A stretch of 64,000 nucleotides of DNA, taken from Thereva unica (Eukaryota; Arthropoda; Insecta; Diptera; Therevidae). Each line of letters starts with the position of its first letter. Within the stretch, counting starts at the first letter, position 1. The stretch is from NCBI GenBank assembly GCA_949987705.1, contig OX465284.1, positions 65,829,470 to 65,893,469 on the forward strand, read 5' to 3'. The notes beneath the pieces are model-generated. The model searched no databases and was not told the origin of the DNA. It was given only the letters and a program-made list of their open reading frames with translations. Of this stretch, positions 1-9,644 are shown piece after piece. The position numbers were made by a program, and so were the translations under genes.

Positions 1-741
1 CCAAGAAAGGACATTCACAAATACACATGGCAATCTCCCAGCGAAAGGTACTGCAATCAAATAGACCATATACTTATAGACAGAAGGGCAGCTTCCAGTA
101 TCCTTCAAGTAAGATCCTACAGAGGTGCGAATTGTGAATCGGACCACTTCCTAGTTAAAGCTAGATTCAGATGTCGGCTGTCCACTCAAGAACAAAGAAG
201 CAACAAAGTAAAGAAATTCGACGTTGACCGCCTCCAGGAACAGACCGTATTGGAGAGATACCAGGCAACGTTAGCAGAGAGGATAGGTCCAAGCCTAAAC
301 ATAAATAATGAAGACACAATTGAGGGAAAATGGACAAGATTGAGGACGATACTGACAGATGTCACGAAGGAAACTGTAGGCTACAAACGCACTGCCAGAG
401 CCAATGATTGGTACGACGAGGAATGTAGAACAGCCATAGATGCCAGAAATAGAAATAGGAAAATTTACATAGAGAGACCGACGAGGAGCAAGAAACTGAA
501 ATATGAGGAAACAAGAAGAACCGCAAAAAACATCTGCAGGAAGAAGAAAAGGCAATTCCTCAACAATTACATCCTGAGAGCAGAGGAAAACTTTGCCCGA
601 AACAAAACCAGGGAAGCATATAAGGAAGTAAACTTCTTCAAGAAAGGCTTCAAACCCTCCTCCGGTATATGTAGAACGAAAGAAGGCACTATAGTTACAG
701 GCAGCGAAGATGTAAAGAAAAGATGGAAGGAATTTTTTTAG
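1..741 (+). CDS. RTE polyprotein, endonuclease C-terminus and linker
   Basis: The frame is open from base 1, so the start lies outside the window. Residues about 20-50 carry the end of an apurinic-type endonuclease: NQIDHILIDRR followed by SYRGANCESDHFLV, where the aspartate-histidine pair is the expected catalytic end of this fold. The next 180 residues are lysine- and arginine-rich with WYDEECRTAIDARNR, the usual linker between endonuclease and reverse transcriptase in these elements. The frame ends at a TAG created by seven T instead of six after GAA (733-739). Dropping one T in the reading joins it to the downstream frame (RWKEFF then SELLNANES), so this is one gene split by a one-base shift. 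Confidence 0.85.
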   Translation, partial: PRKDIHKYTWQSPSERYCNQIDHILIDRRAASSILQVRSYRGANCESDHFLVKARFRCRLSTQEQRSNKVKKFDVDRLQEQTVLERYQATLAERIGPSLNINNEDTIEGKWTRLRTILTDVTKETVGYKRTARANDWYDEECRTAIDARNRNRKIYIERPTRSKKLKYEETRRTAKNICRKKKRQFLNNYILRAEENFARNKTREAYKEVNFFKKGFKPSSGICRTKEGTIVTGSEDVKKRWKEFF

Positions 742-2350
742 CGAGCTGCTGAACGCAAACGAGAGCATCCGACACGTACCAGAACCCCGTCCACAACATA
801 ACGATGACACCAGAGAAACAAACGAACCCACTCTGGAAGAAGTACAAAGTGCCATACGACTCTTAAGAAATAACAAATCTCCAGGAATTGATAACATTCC
901 AGCAGAGCTGATGAAGCAAGGAGGCGAACCGCTTTCAGCAGCTATACATGAATTACTATGCTGCATATGGAGGAACGAAAAAATGCCTGAAGATTGGGAG
1001 CAAAGCATTATTTGCCCAATACACAAGAAAGGAGATAGGTTCAACTGTGCAAATTACAGAGGCATATCGCTTTTAAGCACAGTGTATAAAATAATGACCA
1101 ATATAATTAAGACCAGACTGGAACCTTATGCAGAAGCCGTAATAAGTGAATACCAAGCTGGATTCAGAAGAAATAGGTCAACGATGGATCAACTTTTTTC
1201 AATAAGGCAAATCCTCCGAAAATGCTGGGAATACAACATCGACGTGTATCAACTTTTCATCGACTTTAAACAAGCATACGACAGCATCGACAGGGAAAAA
1301 ATGTATGCGACAATGCTGGACCTAAACATACCCCTAAAGATAGTGAAACTGACTAAAATGACAATGGAAAATACAAGGTGTGCAGTCAGAATACAAGGAG
1401 AATTGACGGAGTCCTTCCCAGTCAAGCAAGGCTTAAAGCAGGGCGATGGGCTGGCACCCATGCTATTTAATCTCTGCCTAGAAGGAGTAATTCGCAAGGT
1501 TAACATTGATGCGAACGCAGCCCTGCTTAACAAATCCAAACAGTTGGCAGGATATGCCGACGATATAAACTGCCTTGCCAGATCACTGTCATACCTTAGA
1601 GAAGTATTCACAGAATTAGAAGATGGTGCTAAACATATAGGGCTGCAAATAAATGCAGACAAGAGCAAGATTCTAATTCAGTCAAGGGTGGAAAGAAGAA
1701 GAAGAAACCACAACACCACCTGGGGGGAATATAACTTCGAACGGGTAAACCAATTTAACTACCTGGGGTCCACAGTCAGTGAAGACAACGATGGAACGAT
1801 AGACGTACAAAGAAGAATAAACGCCGCAAACAGAACATACTTCTCACTACTGCCAGTAATGAAATCCAGAGACATCCACAGAAAAACAAAAATAAGAGTC
1901 TACAAAACCATCATACGTACAGTAGCTACGTATGGTTGTGAAGCATGGAGTATCTCCCAAAAATCCGCCGACAAGTTGGATATATTTGAGAGGAAGGTTC
2001 TCCGAAGGATATACGGCCCAATTAATGAAGACAATGCATGGAGAATACGCTACAATCACGAATTGTACGACTTATACAAAGAATGTAAACTTTCGACCCA
2101 TGCCAAGCTACTGCGTTTACGCTGGGCCGGTCATGTCCAAAGAATGGATGACTCAAGGATACCAAAAAAATCCCTGTATCTACTACCAGATGGCAAAAGA
2201 CCAGTTGGCAAACCACGGTCAAGATGGGAAGATAATGTTAAGACCGATGCAGCGAAACTGCTCAACACGAGAAACTGTAGACAAGCTGCGGAGCAGAGAG
2301 ACGTCTGGAGGAAGAAGCTGAAGGAGGCCAAGGCTCGAATTGGGCCGTAG
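740..2350 (+). CDS. RTE polyprotein, reverse transcriptase and C-terminus
   Basis: This is the second half of the LINE protein, in the frame following the one-base shift at 733-739. From the internal methionine at 911, motif A is FIDFKQAYDSID (about residues 116-127), motif B is KQGLKQGDGLAPMLF (172-186) and motif C is YADD (215-218), so the polymerase aspartates are all present. The C-terminal 150 residues hold YGCEAWS, LRRIYGPINEDN, LRWAGHVQRMDD and GKPRSRWEDNV, the typical tail of this family. The stop TAG at 2348-2350 is followed directly by the GAA tail. No internal stops or other frameshifts were seen. The protein would nick DNA and copy its own RNA into the genome. There is no host role in evidence. 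Confidence 0.88.
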   Translation, partial: SELLNANESIRHVPEPRPQHNDDTRETNEPTLEEVQSAIRLLRNNKSPGIDNIPAELMKQGGEPLSAAIHELLCCIWRNEKMPEDWEQSIICPIHKKGDRFNCANYRGISLLSTVYKIMTNIIKTRLEPYAEAVISEYQAGFRRNRSTMDQLFSIRQILRKCWEYNIDVYQLFIDFKQAYDSIDREKMYATMLDLNIPLKIVKLTKMTMENTRCAVRIQGELTESFPVKQGLKQGDGLAPMLFNLCLEGVIRKVNIDANAALLNKSKQLAGYADDINCLARSLSYLREVFTELEDGAKHIGLQINADKSKILIQSRVERRRRNHNTTWGEYNFERVNQFNYLGSTVSEDNDGTIDVQRRINAANRTYFSLLPVMKSRDIHRKTKIRVYKTIIRTVATYGCEAWSISQKSADKLDIFERKVLRRIYGPINEDNAWRIRYNHELYDLYKECKLSTHAKLLRLRWAGHVQRMDDSRIPKKSLYLLPDGKRPVGKPRSRWEDNVKTDAAKLLNTRNCRQAAEQRDVWRKKLKEAKARIGP

Positions 2351-2370
2351 AGCCATCGAAGAAGAAGAAG

Positions 2371-3191
2371 ACGGGATGATTATTATAATTTTCAAGTGTT
2401 CATTGAAATTTGTTTGTAGTTTTAAAGTTTATAAAAGTATACGTACATATATTTCATTATGAATCACTAATTTCATAAGTGACAAACCTCTGAAAGTAAA
2501 AAGAGTGAAATCTTTAATTACACGAGAAATTACGGAGTAGTTCCTCCGCACAGTTTTGTAGGTTAGTTTACACTCTATTTGTTATAAAAGTTATTCTGAT
2601 AGTCGTACGGATTTGCGTTTGTGGCCATAGTACCAACAACAGCGACAACAGTGTCTTGTGTACCAGAAGTTCCCTTGATTGATTTTAATTTCCTGACCAA
2701 CTGCTTCATTTGCTCTTTGAACTTTCAGTCTTGACACCATTGCACTCTGCTATAATTCCTCAGCAAACACTAATTGATCATGAGCCGCTGCGCAGCCCTT
2801 CAAAAAGACCAAGAATGGTGTAGATAGAAAAGCAGCATCCTGGATTAATCGTATTGGGGACACTTGCTCTTTATATTAAGTGAAGAAAACACATGTACAT
2901 GAAAGATGAGCCAAAGTATGTTGCTTTATTTGTAGATAATCGCATTATCTACAAACTTTGTAAACATTATTTTGCGATAAAATTACCAAAAAACCTAAAC
3001 CCTTAAGCACTCTTAAAGGAAGCTCTCTGTTAGATTTCAGCCTATACCCAATCATTTTCGATATTTTTAGTATTTTCCTGTATTACTTTGCTTTTTGATA
3101 TAAATGAAATTACTAGGTACTACTTTGACTATTACTTGACGTACAACATTGACGCTTCCACACTTGAATCCCAAAATTTCCCATGAGTGAA
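2371..3191. other. Gene-free stretch with one old dispersed repeat
   Basis: No coding region, RNA gene or intact mobile element was recognised between the RTE tail and the SINE tail. It holds a diverged dispersed repeat at 2936-3080, described separately. The remainder is AT-rich. Confidence 0.5.
2936..3080 (+). repeat. Dispersed repeat, copy 1 (unknown family)
   Basis: About 145 bp match 14957-15170 in the same orientation. The first 40 bp, around TAATCGCAT then CTACAAACTTTGTAAACA, differ at only a few bases. A later block (AAAGGAAG, AGCCT, ATCATTT) is looser. The second copy carries extra bases in the middle. No coding potential or ends were found. Confidence 0.55.
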
Positions 3192-3661
3192 TTTTTTTTT
3201 TTTTTTTTTTTTTTTATGTGACAGACTAGAGGCTTAGGGAAAGTCCCTTTGTACTGTCGACAATCTATTTTTTATTCGTACAGAGTGCAATGTCGAACAG
3301 CAGCTCTAGCCGGAAGATAGACAGAAGAGAAGGAAGTAACTGTCACAACCTAGCCGCGATATTTGATTCCACCTACTCACAACCATTTCGCGACTCTGAC
3401 ATCGGGGCGTCGAGAACAACTCGCTGGAGTGTTATGCCTCCTGAAACGAGTTGAATCTCATCAACCAACCGATGGCATGCGCTTGGTGGAGCGGGGAAGG
3501 ACTAGGGAAGGCTATGACAGGGGAATCAGGAATGTAAAGAGGGAAGAAGAAAGAAGGAAAGTTAGGTGGGAAAGGCGAAGGACCGTGGCACCACCGGGAT
3601 TCGAACCCGGGACCTCTGGGGATAGCAGTCAGGCGCCTTACCTCTAGACTACCGAGGCCCC
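3192..3661 (-). mobile_element. tRNA-derived SINE, copy 1
   Basis: Read on the minus strand, the element starts GGGGCCTCGGTAG, has an A-box-like TAGTCTAGAGG (rc of 3641-3651) and a perfect B box GGTTCGAATCC (rc of 3597-3607) inside a T-arm CCGGGTTCGAATCCCGG. About 390 bp of non-tRNA body follow, ending in a 24-base A tail (T run at 3192-3215). A second copy at 22841-23305 has the same head, body and tail, which proves a SINE family rather than a tRNA gene. Such elements are transcribed by RNA polymerase III from the internal boxes and moved by a partner LINE. Target duplications were not clear. Confidence 0.88.
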
Positions 3662-6600
3662 GAGAATTGCATTGAATGAGGAAATTTTTATTCACACCTA
3701 ATCGAGTGCTCATTTTTAACGAGTCACTCCACTCAGAAGTGTTGACCGTAAGTGTACACTCAGTTTTTATTCACACCGCCCAATCCTTTTTTAATGAAAG
3801 GCGTTGCGACTCACGCGGGTTTTTGCTAGCGTAAGATAAGCCAAGTTTTTCTACACGACAATCACTCGTTACTTAAACCTCTTCAAATTTTCCTTTGTTT
3901 TTCTTTCTTTTGCAAAATCGAATTGATGTCATATAATTTCCATGCTTATTTAAACTGCCATAACCTCATAAAAGCATCTAGAATATTTTTTGTGCAATTT
4001 TCATTTCAGAAATTAAATATCAAGAAATGAAAAATTACAAAATTAGATTTTCAAGTGTCAAATTCGTAAAGGCGTTTCACTTCGTCAATTTCCACCTTCT
4101 TTCGTCATATCTTAAATCTAGTCAATTTTTTGCAAATCACAATATGAGATCAAGATATTGGAAATTGAACCTTGGGCTTTTTGTATATTTTTGTATTTCC
4201 TAAGAGAGACTACTCCTGCTTGCCGCGTGTATCCCGGTATGCCTAAATTTAGTGTCGCTTTTTCGAAAATATCTGATGAACCCCTTTTTTCCTGGAAATA
4301 CACCCTGTATGAATGTACATGTAGTAGGTATAGATGTGTATATGCTAACAAGTTGCCCCTTCAGCATCTTCGCAGTTCTCGTTTGTCGAAATTGCGACGA
4401 CATTCACGAGACACTTCAAATATTACTCGCTGCCGTCGTACCTACAAATATGTATTTTTTTATTTGTCTGGTCTCACCTGTGAATACCTGCGAACGCGAA
4501 TTAAATTATAGGAAGAACTAAATGCAAATGAAACGTAATCAATGTGAGTAAACTGGATAGGGTTTCGCTCCTCTGCCACCCGCTGGGCTGGGGTAGATCA
4601 GCACTGACGATACGACGTCATAGCGTGAAGGTTTATCATCACAAACTTCCGCATTAAAATTCAAAGGGTGTTGAGGGAGTTCAGTGAAAAGGGTGGGGCT
4701 CAGATCATCATCAAGAATTGAAAGAGGTTACCTTAGTGAAGTTGAGTTTCCTTTGCAGCCCCGTGTGTGAAATACGAGGACCCTAATCCCTTAAATTAGA
4801 GAAGTGATCTCTGTTCGTGTGCGAATGTGTCTCTTGAGCAAGGATATATTGTAGATGCCTGCTTTCAGACATGTATTTTTGTACATTTTTATATTTTTCC
4901 CCATTGTGGGAATGGTATTCCTTATTATGGGGTTGTGTCCCCTCGCCTTTATATGTTTTATGCCCCGTCATACATCCCGCAAATGATGAGCAACGTATAC
5001 AAGTCGAAATACGCGAGTAGCAATGAGATTTTTATCCTTGCGCCTTTCTTTTCACGTTTTTTGTAACTTGTAGGAAGTAATCTCGCGTAATCCTGCCCCC
5101 TTCACGACTCTTCAGACGGATGTTATCTTTATTATCCTGCTTTTTTGTGAATTTAGAGAATTTTTAATAAAAGGAAATACTAAAAAAAAATAACTCTCCT
5201 TCTCAGCGGATCCCTTATCCTCAAGATTCGTCAAAGGTCGTCGAGAGGTACTCTTTCGATGTATAAAATCCAGGTTAATTGTGAATTATTAAGAATACTT
5301 TTTTGAGAGAGATATAGTTAGGTGGAAAGCATACACCAGAGGGGATTACTGGATGCAGTAATAAGGTTTATTTGAAGAATTTCTTGTGTATAACAGCTAT
5401 CACCAATTCTGGCCTCACTTCATCTCCTATTTGGCTACTTAAGATATTATTTTCGAATGGAGTTAATTTTCGACAGTTCATATGCTTTCTTCTCCGCCAT
5501 CTCCACCAACACTCCTTCCTGCACCATTTTTCATTCAACAATAAATAACAAAAAAAATGTTTAAACTCTTAATTCCAAATTTTATGAACCCTTCACAGCT
5601 GAAACAGGGTGGGTACCCTCTAAACTACGGGCCATAAAGACACCGGGCGTCACAGTAACAGTGGGATTTATAAAACGTGAGACTCTGGCGACAAAAAATG
5701 TAACTCCAAAACGATTCCGTCCCATTAACACAAATTTATAATCCCCAAAATGGCAAAGGGAGTTTTGTCCTTAGGAAATAATAAAGAGAAAGAAGGACCA
5801 AAAACAATTTAAACAGACAAGGCCCACAGCTTAAAGCTTCAAGTTGATTTTTGCCTTTTAGGCATATCCTTTTTGTGTATATACATATGTACATATATAC
5901 GCATAGTTTACACCTGAATAAAAACATCACGGATTTTCTGTCAGTGATCGAGAGGCGAGGACCTAGACGTAATGCGAATTTTATTCCAGGTCCTTTCAGC
6001 AAATGGTGTCCATTTAAAGAGGGTGAAAGATATCGGAACAACTGTTTGGGATAAGATAAAATAAGCTTCACACAATTAGGAAAATCGAGATGGAATATTA
6101 ATAGAAAAGTTTCTGTGAAAAATAATATCGAACTTTGGAATTTTCTCCTTCGGTTGTTTTTTCTTCTTCATTCGGTTTAAGGATCTTTCTTTAAGCGGGT
6201 GGGGTCAATCTATTCTGTTTTTCTTAAGTTGTTGTTGTTCACAATGGCAGTTTGATTCCGCTTTTGAAATTGAAAGGAAACGAATTTTAAACCTGGAACC
6301 GAAACATTCTGTAAGAAGCTTAGAAATTCTTCTTATGTTTATCGACGCGCAGCTTAAAAATCGTTTCACGGGAAGAGCGTCTTAAATTCCGTTAAAAAGT
6401 TTCTTGTTATTAACTTTAAGGATTCCAAGTAGAAGAGGGTGGGACTATTCAAATTTAATTCAAGGGCGGCGATTTTTTAAAGACGGTTTATTTTTAACCA
6501 TTGTTTATTCATGAGTATTGTGTTTCTTACTTAAAGTACTCTTTAATATTGAGTCCATTTTTAATCTGCGATATAAATATAATTGAAGCTCATATGGTTA

Positions 6601-6954
6601 CTTACATGATAATAAAACAAAATTAAGTATTCTAAATAATCTCGGAAACGGCTAATCCAATTGCTATAGGACTTTCACGGTAGATTCAGTATTTGCTTGG
6701 ACATTATTTAGGCAGCTTTTTCACTCGTATCCGACTATCGGTTCAAACGGAAAACTTGAACCGTTAGTCGGAGGAAAAGGAGTGGCAACTTTTTGAAATG
6801 ATAATTTCTTTAGGCACGACTGGCACTTTTTGGCCTGGGGTAAAAACTATAAACTCGCGTGACGCGCACTTTTGTTGCCTCCATCTTCTGGTCACTTGTA
6901 GCGATGTAGCTGGCTAGTGCATGATCGAAAGCGATTAATCCAAGCAAAATATTT
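3662..6954. other. Gene-free stretch
   Basis: About 3.3 kb without a supported gene. The region 4150-4320 reads like an old dispersed repeat ending near ACACCCTGTAT (4298-4308), a word that recurs elsewhere in the window. An AT dinucleotide-rich patch (TATATACATATGTACATATA) lies near 5878-5900. Short open frames here have no recognisable domains. Confidence 0.5.
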
Positions 6955-7339
6955 AAATGCTGCAGCCATCTAGCTGGCTGAAGCATGGCAACTTTTGGTC
7001 AAGCTCCAGCAACGGACAGCAAGGTGCCAAATACCCCGAAAACGTCGAAATTTCCTCGCACGAGACGTATTCTGAATATATGTAATTATTTGTCCAGGTG
7101 TCTGTTATGCAAGAAGAACTTTTCAGGTAGGTGGCACTCAACATCGAAATTTAAAAAAGTGGTCCGCCTGAGATCGGAGGAGGGCCAAGTCATTTTGGCC
7201 AAGGTGCATTTGTTAATGTCTCTCCAATGCTTCTCTGCTAGTTGTATTGTATGCTGTTTGAATCGGAGGTTCAAGGTGACCCAAGGCATACCAACCCTTT
7301 TCTTTCCAGGAAGCAGAGTGGTTGTGGTGCCCATCAGCT

Positions 7340-7660
7340 TTACAGTTTTCCTTTATTTTTCGGTGACCGGGAACCCATACTGAGTGTGCTGAACTGTTGA
7401 GCCATCTCGTTAAGATATCTACGGCATTCAGAGATAATTCTGGGGTTGTTTGTGCAATAGCGCAAGACCTTCATAGCCCCCTGACTATCTGAGAAGATGT
7501 AGACAGTTTGGTTCCTGTCGCCTTGCTGGTTGATTTGCAGAACAGCCTCATGTATGGCTAAAACCTCCGCGTATACACTGCAGGGATTGAGTAGTCGGAA
7601 GGAAACTTCAATCCAAAGTTCCGGTGAGAAGAATCCTTCTCCCACTCGACCCATCAGTGA
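7340..7660 (-). pseudogene. LINE RNase H domain remnant
   Basis: The translation contains VYAEVLAIHEAVLQI followed by YIFSDSQGAMKVL, the second and third acidic blocks of a retroelement RNase H. In the neighbouring frame it continues VWVPGHRKIKENCKAD, the end of the same fold. The change of frame between these two blocks, near 7390, shows it is broken. The domain would degrade the RNA strand of the RNA-DNA hybrid during copying. The first acidic block is not clear in this copy. Confidence 0.75.
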
Positions 7661-7849
7661 AGAGGTTTATAGCATCCTGAATACTACTGGAAAACTGGTG
7701 GTCTATTACCTACTGAAGAGGACTAATTTTGGTTTTTCTCAATAAACGCTAAGTCCAAGTTTGGTAACCAAGTTTGAAAGGGTTAGTAACGTCGCTTCCA
7801 TGAGATCACAGAGGACTTGAGGAAATTTTTAGGATGATAGTAATGTCAT

Positions 7850-8585
7850 TCACATAAGCCAGAACATGATGTGCCACTGCCACTGATGCTGCAGCAGCTG
7901 ACTCACAGTCACGGCCCATATAAGTGGCGAAAGTACTCCTCCTTGCCGGAAAGCTTTGTTGACGGCCCTTTGGAGCGAGCATTCGCCAAGGCTTGAGCTC
8001 ACTATCCTGCCGGTAAGCATTTGAGACACCTGCGACGCCTCCATTCTCAGTTTCACCAAGGCCAGGATAATGGCGTCCGTGAGCACATTGTTAAACGCTC
8101 CTTCAATGCTAAATCAAAGCTACTAATGTATACTCTTTAACCTCCAGCGACTTTTCTATGGTTGAAACCAATGAGTAAAGGGTAGTATCCGTAGATCTGC
8201 CCTTCTGCTACGTTCCAGAGCTCCGGGGTTGGTATGGTCTGATATATTACAATTAGCCTTTCTAGAGTCTTCAATAAAAAGTATGATGGGCTGATTGGCC
8301 TGAAGTCTTTGGGCGTTGCATGGGAGACTTTTCGTTCCTTGGATATGAAGACCACTTTAGCTTCTTTTTAACTAGAGGGAATACAGTTAATTTGAATGCA
8401 CCTGGAAAGCATGGCCAGCAATCAGGGCATGATATGACTTAGGATGCGTGGCAGTTGTGCTGGCACTAAGCCGTCAGGACCTGGTGATTTATAAGGCTGG
8501 AAGGTGCTTACAGCCCCATTCAATTCTTGCTCTGTTTATGATGGATTTGACCAGCTGTGGTGACGCTGGAGGGTTTATCGCAATG
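7850..8585 (-). pseudogene. LINE reverse transcriptase remnant
   Basis: From the 5' side the frames give SPQLVKSIINRARIE, then KVSHATPKDFRPIS and LLKTLERLI, then LTDAIILALVKLRMEASQV and FRQGGVLSPLIW (motif B). These are successive parts of one reverse transcriptase, joined only by shifting frame. The catalytic YADD box is not readable and the sequence between motif B and RNase H is missing. It is a dead copy. Confidence 0.75.
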
Positions 8586-8694
8586 GTTGTCTCAGTCGTA
8601 GTACGTCGATAAGTGGGTGTCCATCAGTCCGAAATAGTTGCGGCACGTGCATGTTATGCTACATGTTGATCCCCTTATTCCGCTGATGACAGAA

Positions 8695-8732
8695 GTGCCT
8701 TGTGTATTTCTAGGTGCCTTGTGTATTTCTAG
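8695..8732. repeat. 19-bp tandem duplication
   Basis: The unit GTGCCTTGTGTATTTCTAG occurs twice head to tail (8695-8713 and 8714-8732) without mismatch, inside degraded LINE sequence. Confidence 0.9.
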
Positions 8733-8829
8733 ATTCTTCCTCTTTTGAATCCAGACGAAAGAAACCCCTTTTTTCATATGATCAGCTGATGTGGGGCAAT
8801 ATGGCATATTGGGAATAGGCATAACTCAT

Positions 8830-9644
8830 GTCGAAGGCTTGCAGAAATGAAATTTATCGCGTGTCAACCTTAAAAACTAATTAAACTCAAGAAGAATGGT
8901 CATAAACAAAATTACCATAAATTTTGGTCAGACTTCACCCATGTTAAACGAAAAAGATCCACTGGCAACCTTTTAGTATATCCAACAAAACCCCTCAACC
9001 AAAATATGCTTCGGTTTCGTCAGTCTAGTTTGATCGCTCGAAATATCTCCAAGTGTTTTCATAGAGTTTGGCGTTCTGCTTGTTAGATAAATTCCAAACT
9101 CCTGCTATTTTTCTGTTGGCCGTTCAATTTAGGTAGTTTTGGACGGCCTAAAATCTAAGCACAGCATTGGAGGATGTCAAATTTCAACCAGACTCCATTG
9201 GGGCTCCATTGTGCGGCGGGTTTTTGCCGGTAACTGTATCAGAGTGGCCCGATTTATCGGACATAGCAAACCAAGGGCACTTTGGTCCTTTGATTCTTGC
9301 TTTACCTTACAGCGAAACTTTCAAGATTGGTTTCCTGCCACCATATTAATTCTCTACATGTTTTACCTGGTCTCTAATGCTTAATCCACATGAAATCCCG
9401 GAAAGATATGCAGCACATACCCACCAGATTGTCCATGTGCGGTTTGGTAGCTCATGTTGGTTGTAAGCATCTACATGGTATATTTTGAGAAGTCTAAATC
9501 TTTCCCCGCCAAAATAAGGTGCATGTCATTATCCGTTTCATGCTGGATAGTATCAAAACCCTTTTGTCGAGTCCTACACTACAGTCAAGTGTTGTATTCG
9601 CCTTGGGCTGGTGCTACATGATCCTTAATTTCTCATTAAAAAGT
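8830..9644. other. Gene-free stretch
   Basis: No supported gene or repeat. Short overlapping open frames at 9139-9384 have no recognisable domains. Confidence 0.45.

Larger units (their letters stand above)
1..2370 (+). mobile_element. RTE-type LINE, copy A (5' part outside window)
   Basis: This is a non-LTR retrotransposon running into the window from the left. The reading frame gives the last part of an endonuclease, a long basic linker, a complete reverse transcriptase and a C-terminal region ending about 20 bp before a short GAA-repeat tail (2358-2370). The style of the protein (HKKGDR, YRGISLL, GFRRNRST, GYADD, LRWAGHVQRMDD) matches the RTE-like elements often annotated in insects as craniofacial development protein 2-like or endonuclease-reverse transcriptase. 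Clade assignment is from memory of these motifs, not a tree. The only break seen is one extra T in a T run near 733-739, so the copy is young or its ORF is intact apart from a sequencing error. Four other copies of RTE-type elements lie in the window. Confidence 0.9.
6955..8600 (-). mobile_element. LOA/R1-like LINE, copy 1 (3' half, degenerate)
   Basis: Minus-strand fragments appear in the correct order for a LINE ORF2: reverse transcriptase (8585 down to 7850), RNase H (7660-7340) and a C-terminal tail with DINKCTLAKMTWP (7334-7086). Frames are broken by shifts and a deletion between the reverse transcriptase and RNase H. RNase H is found only in some LINE groups (I, R1, LOA and relatives). 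The copy at 52660-55115 shares the segment encoding NPxASPQLV and NRARIE, as well as PKDFRPIS, so the two belong to one family. The start towards the 5' side is uncertain; similarity fades above 8600. Confidence 0.8.
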
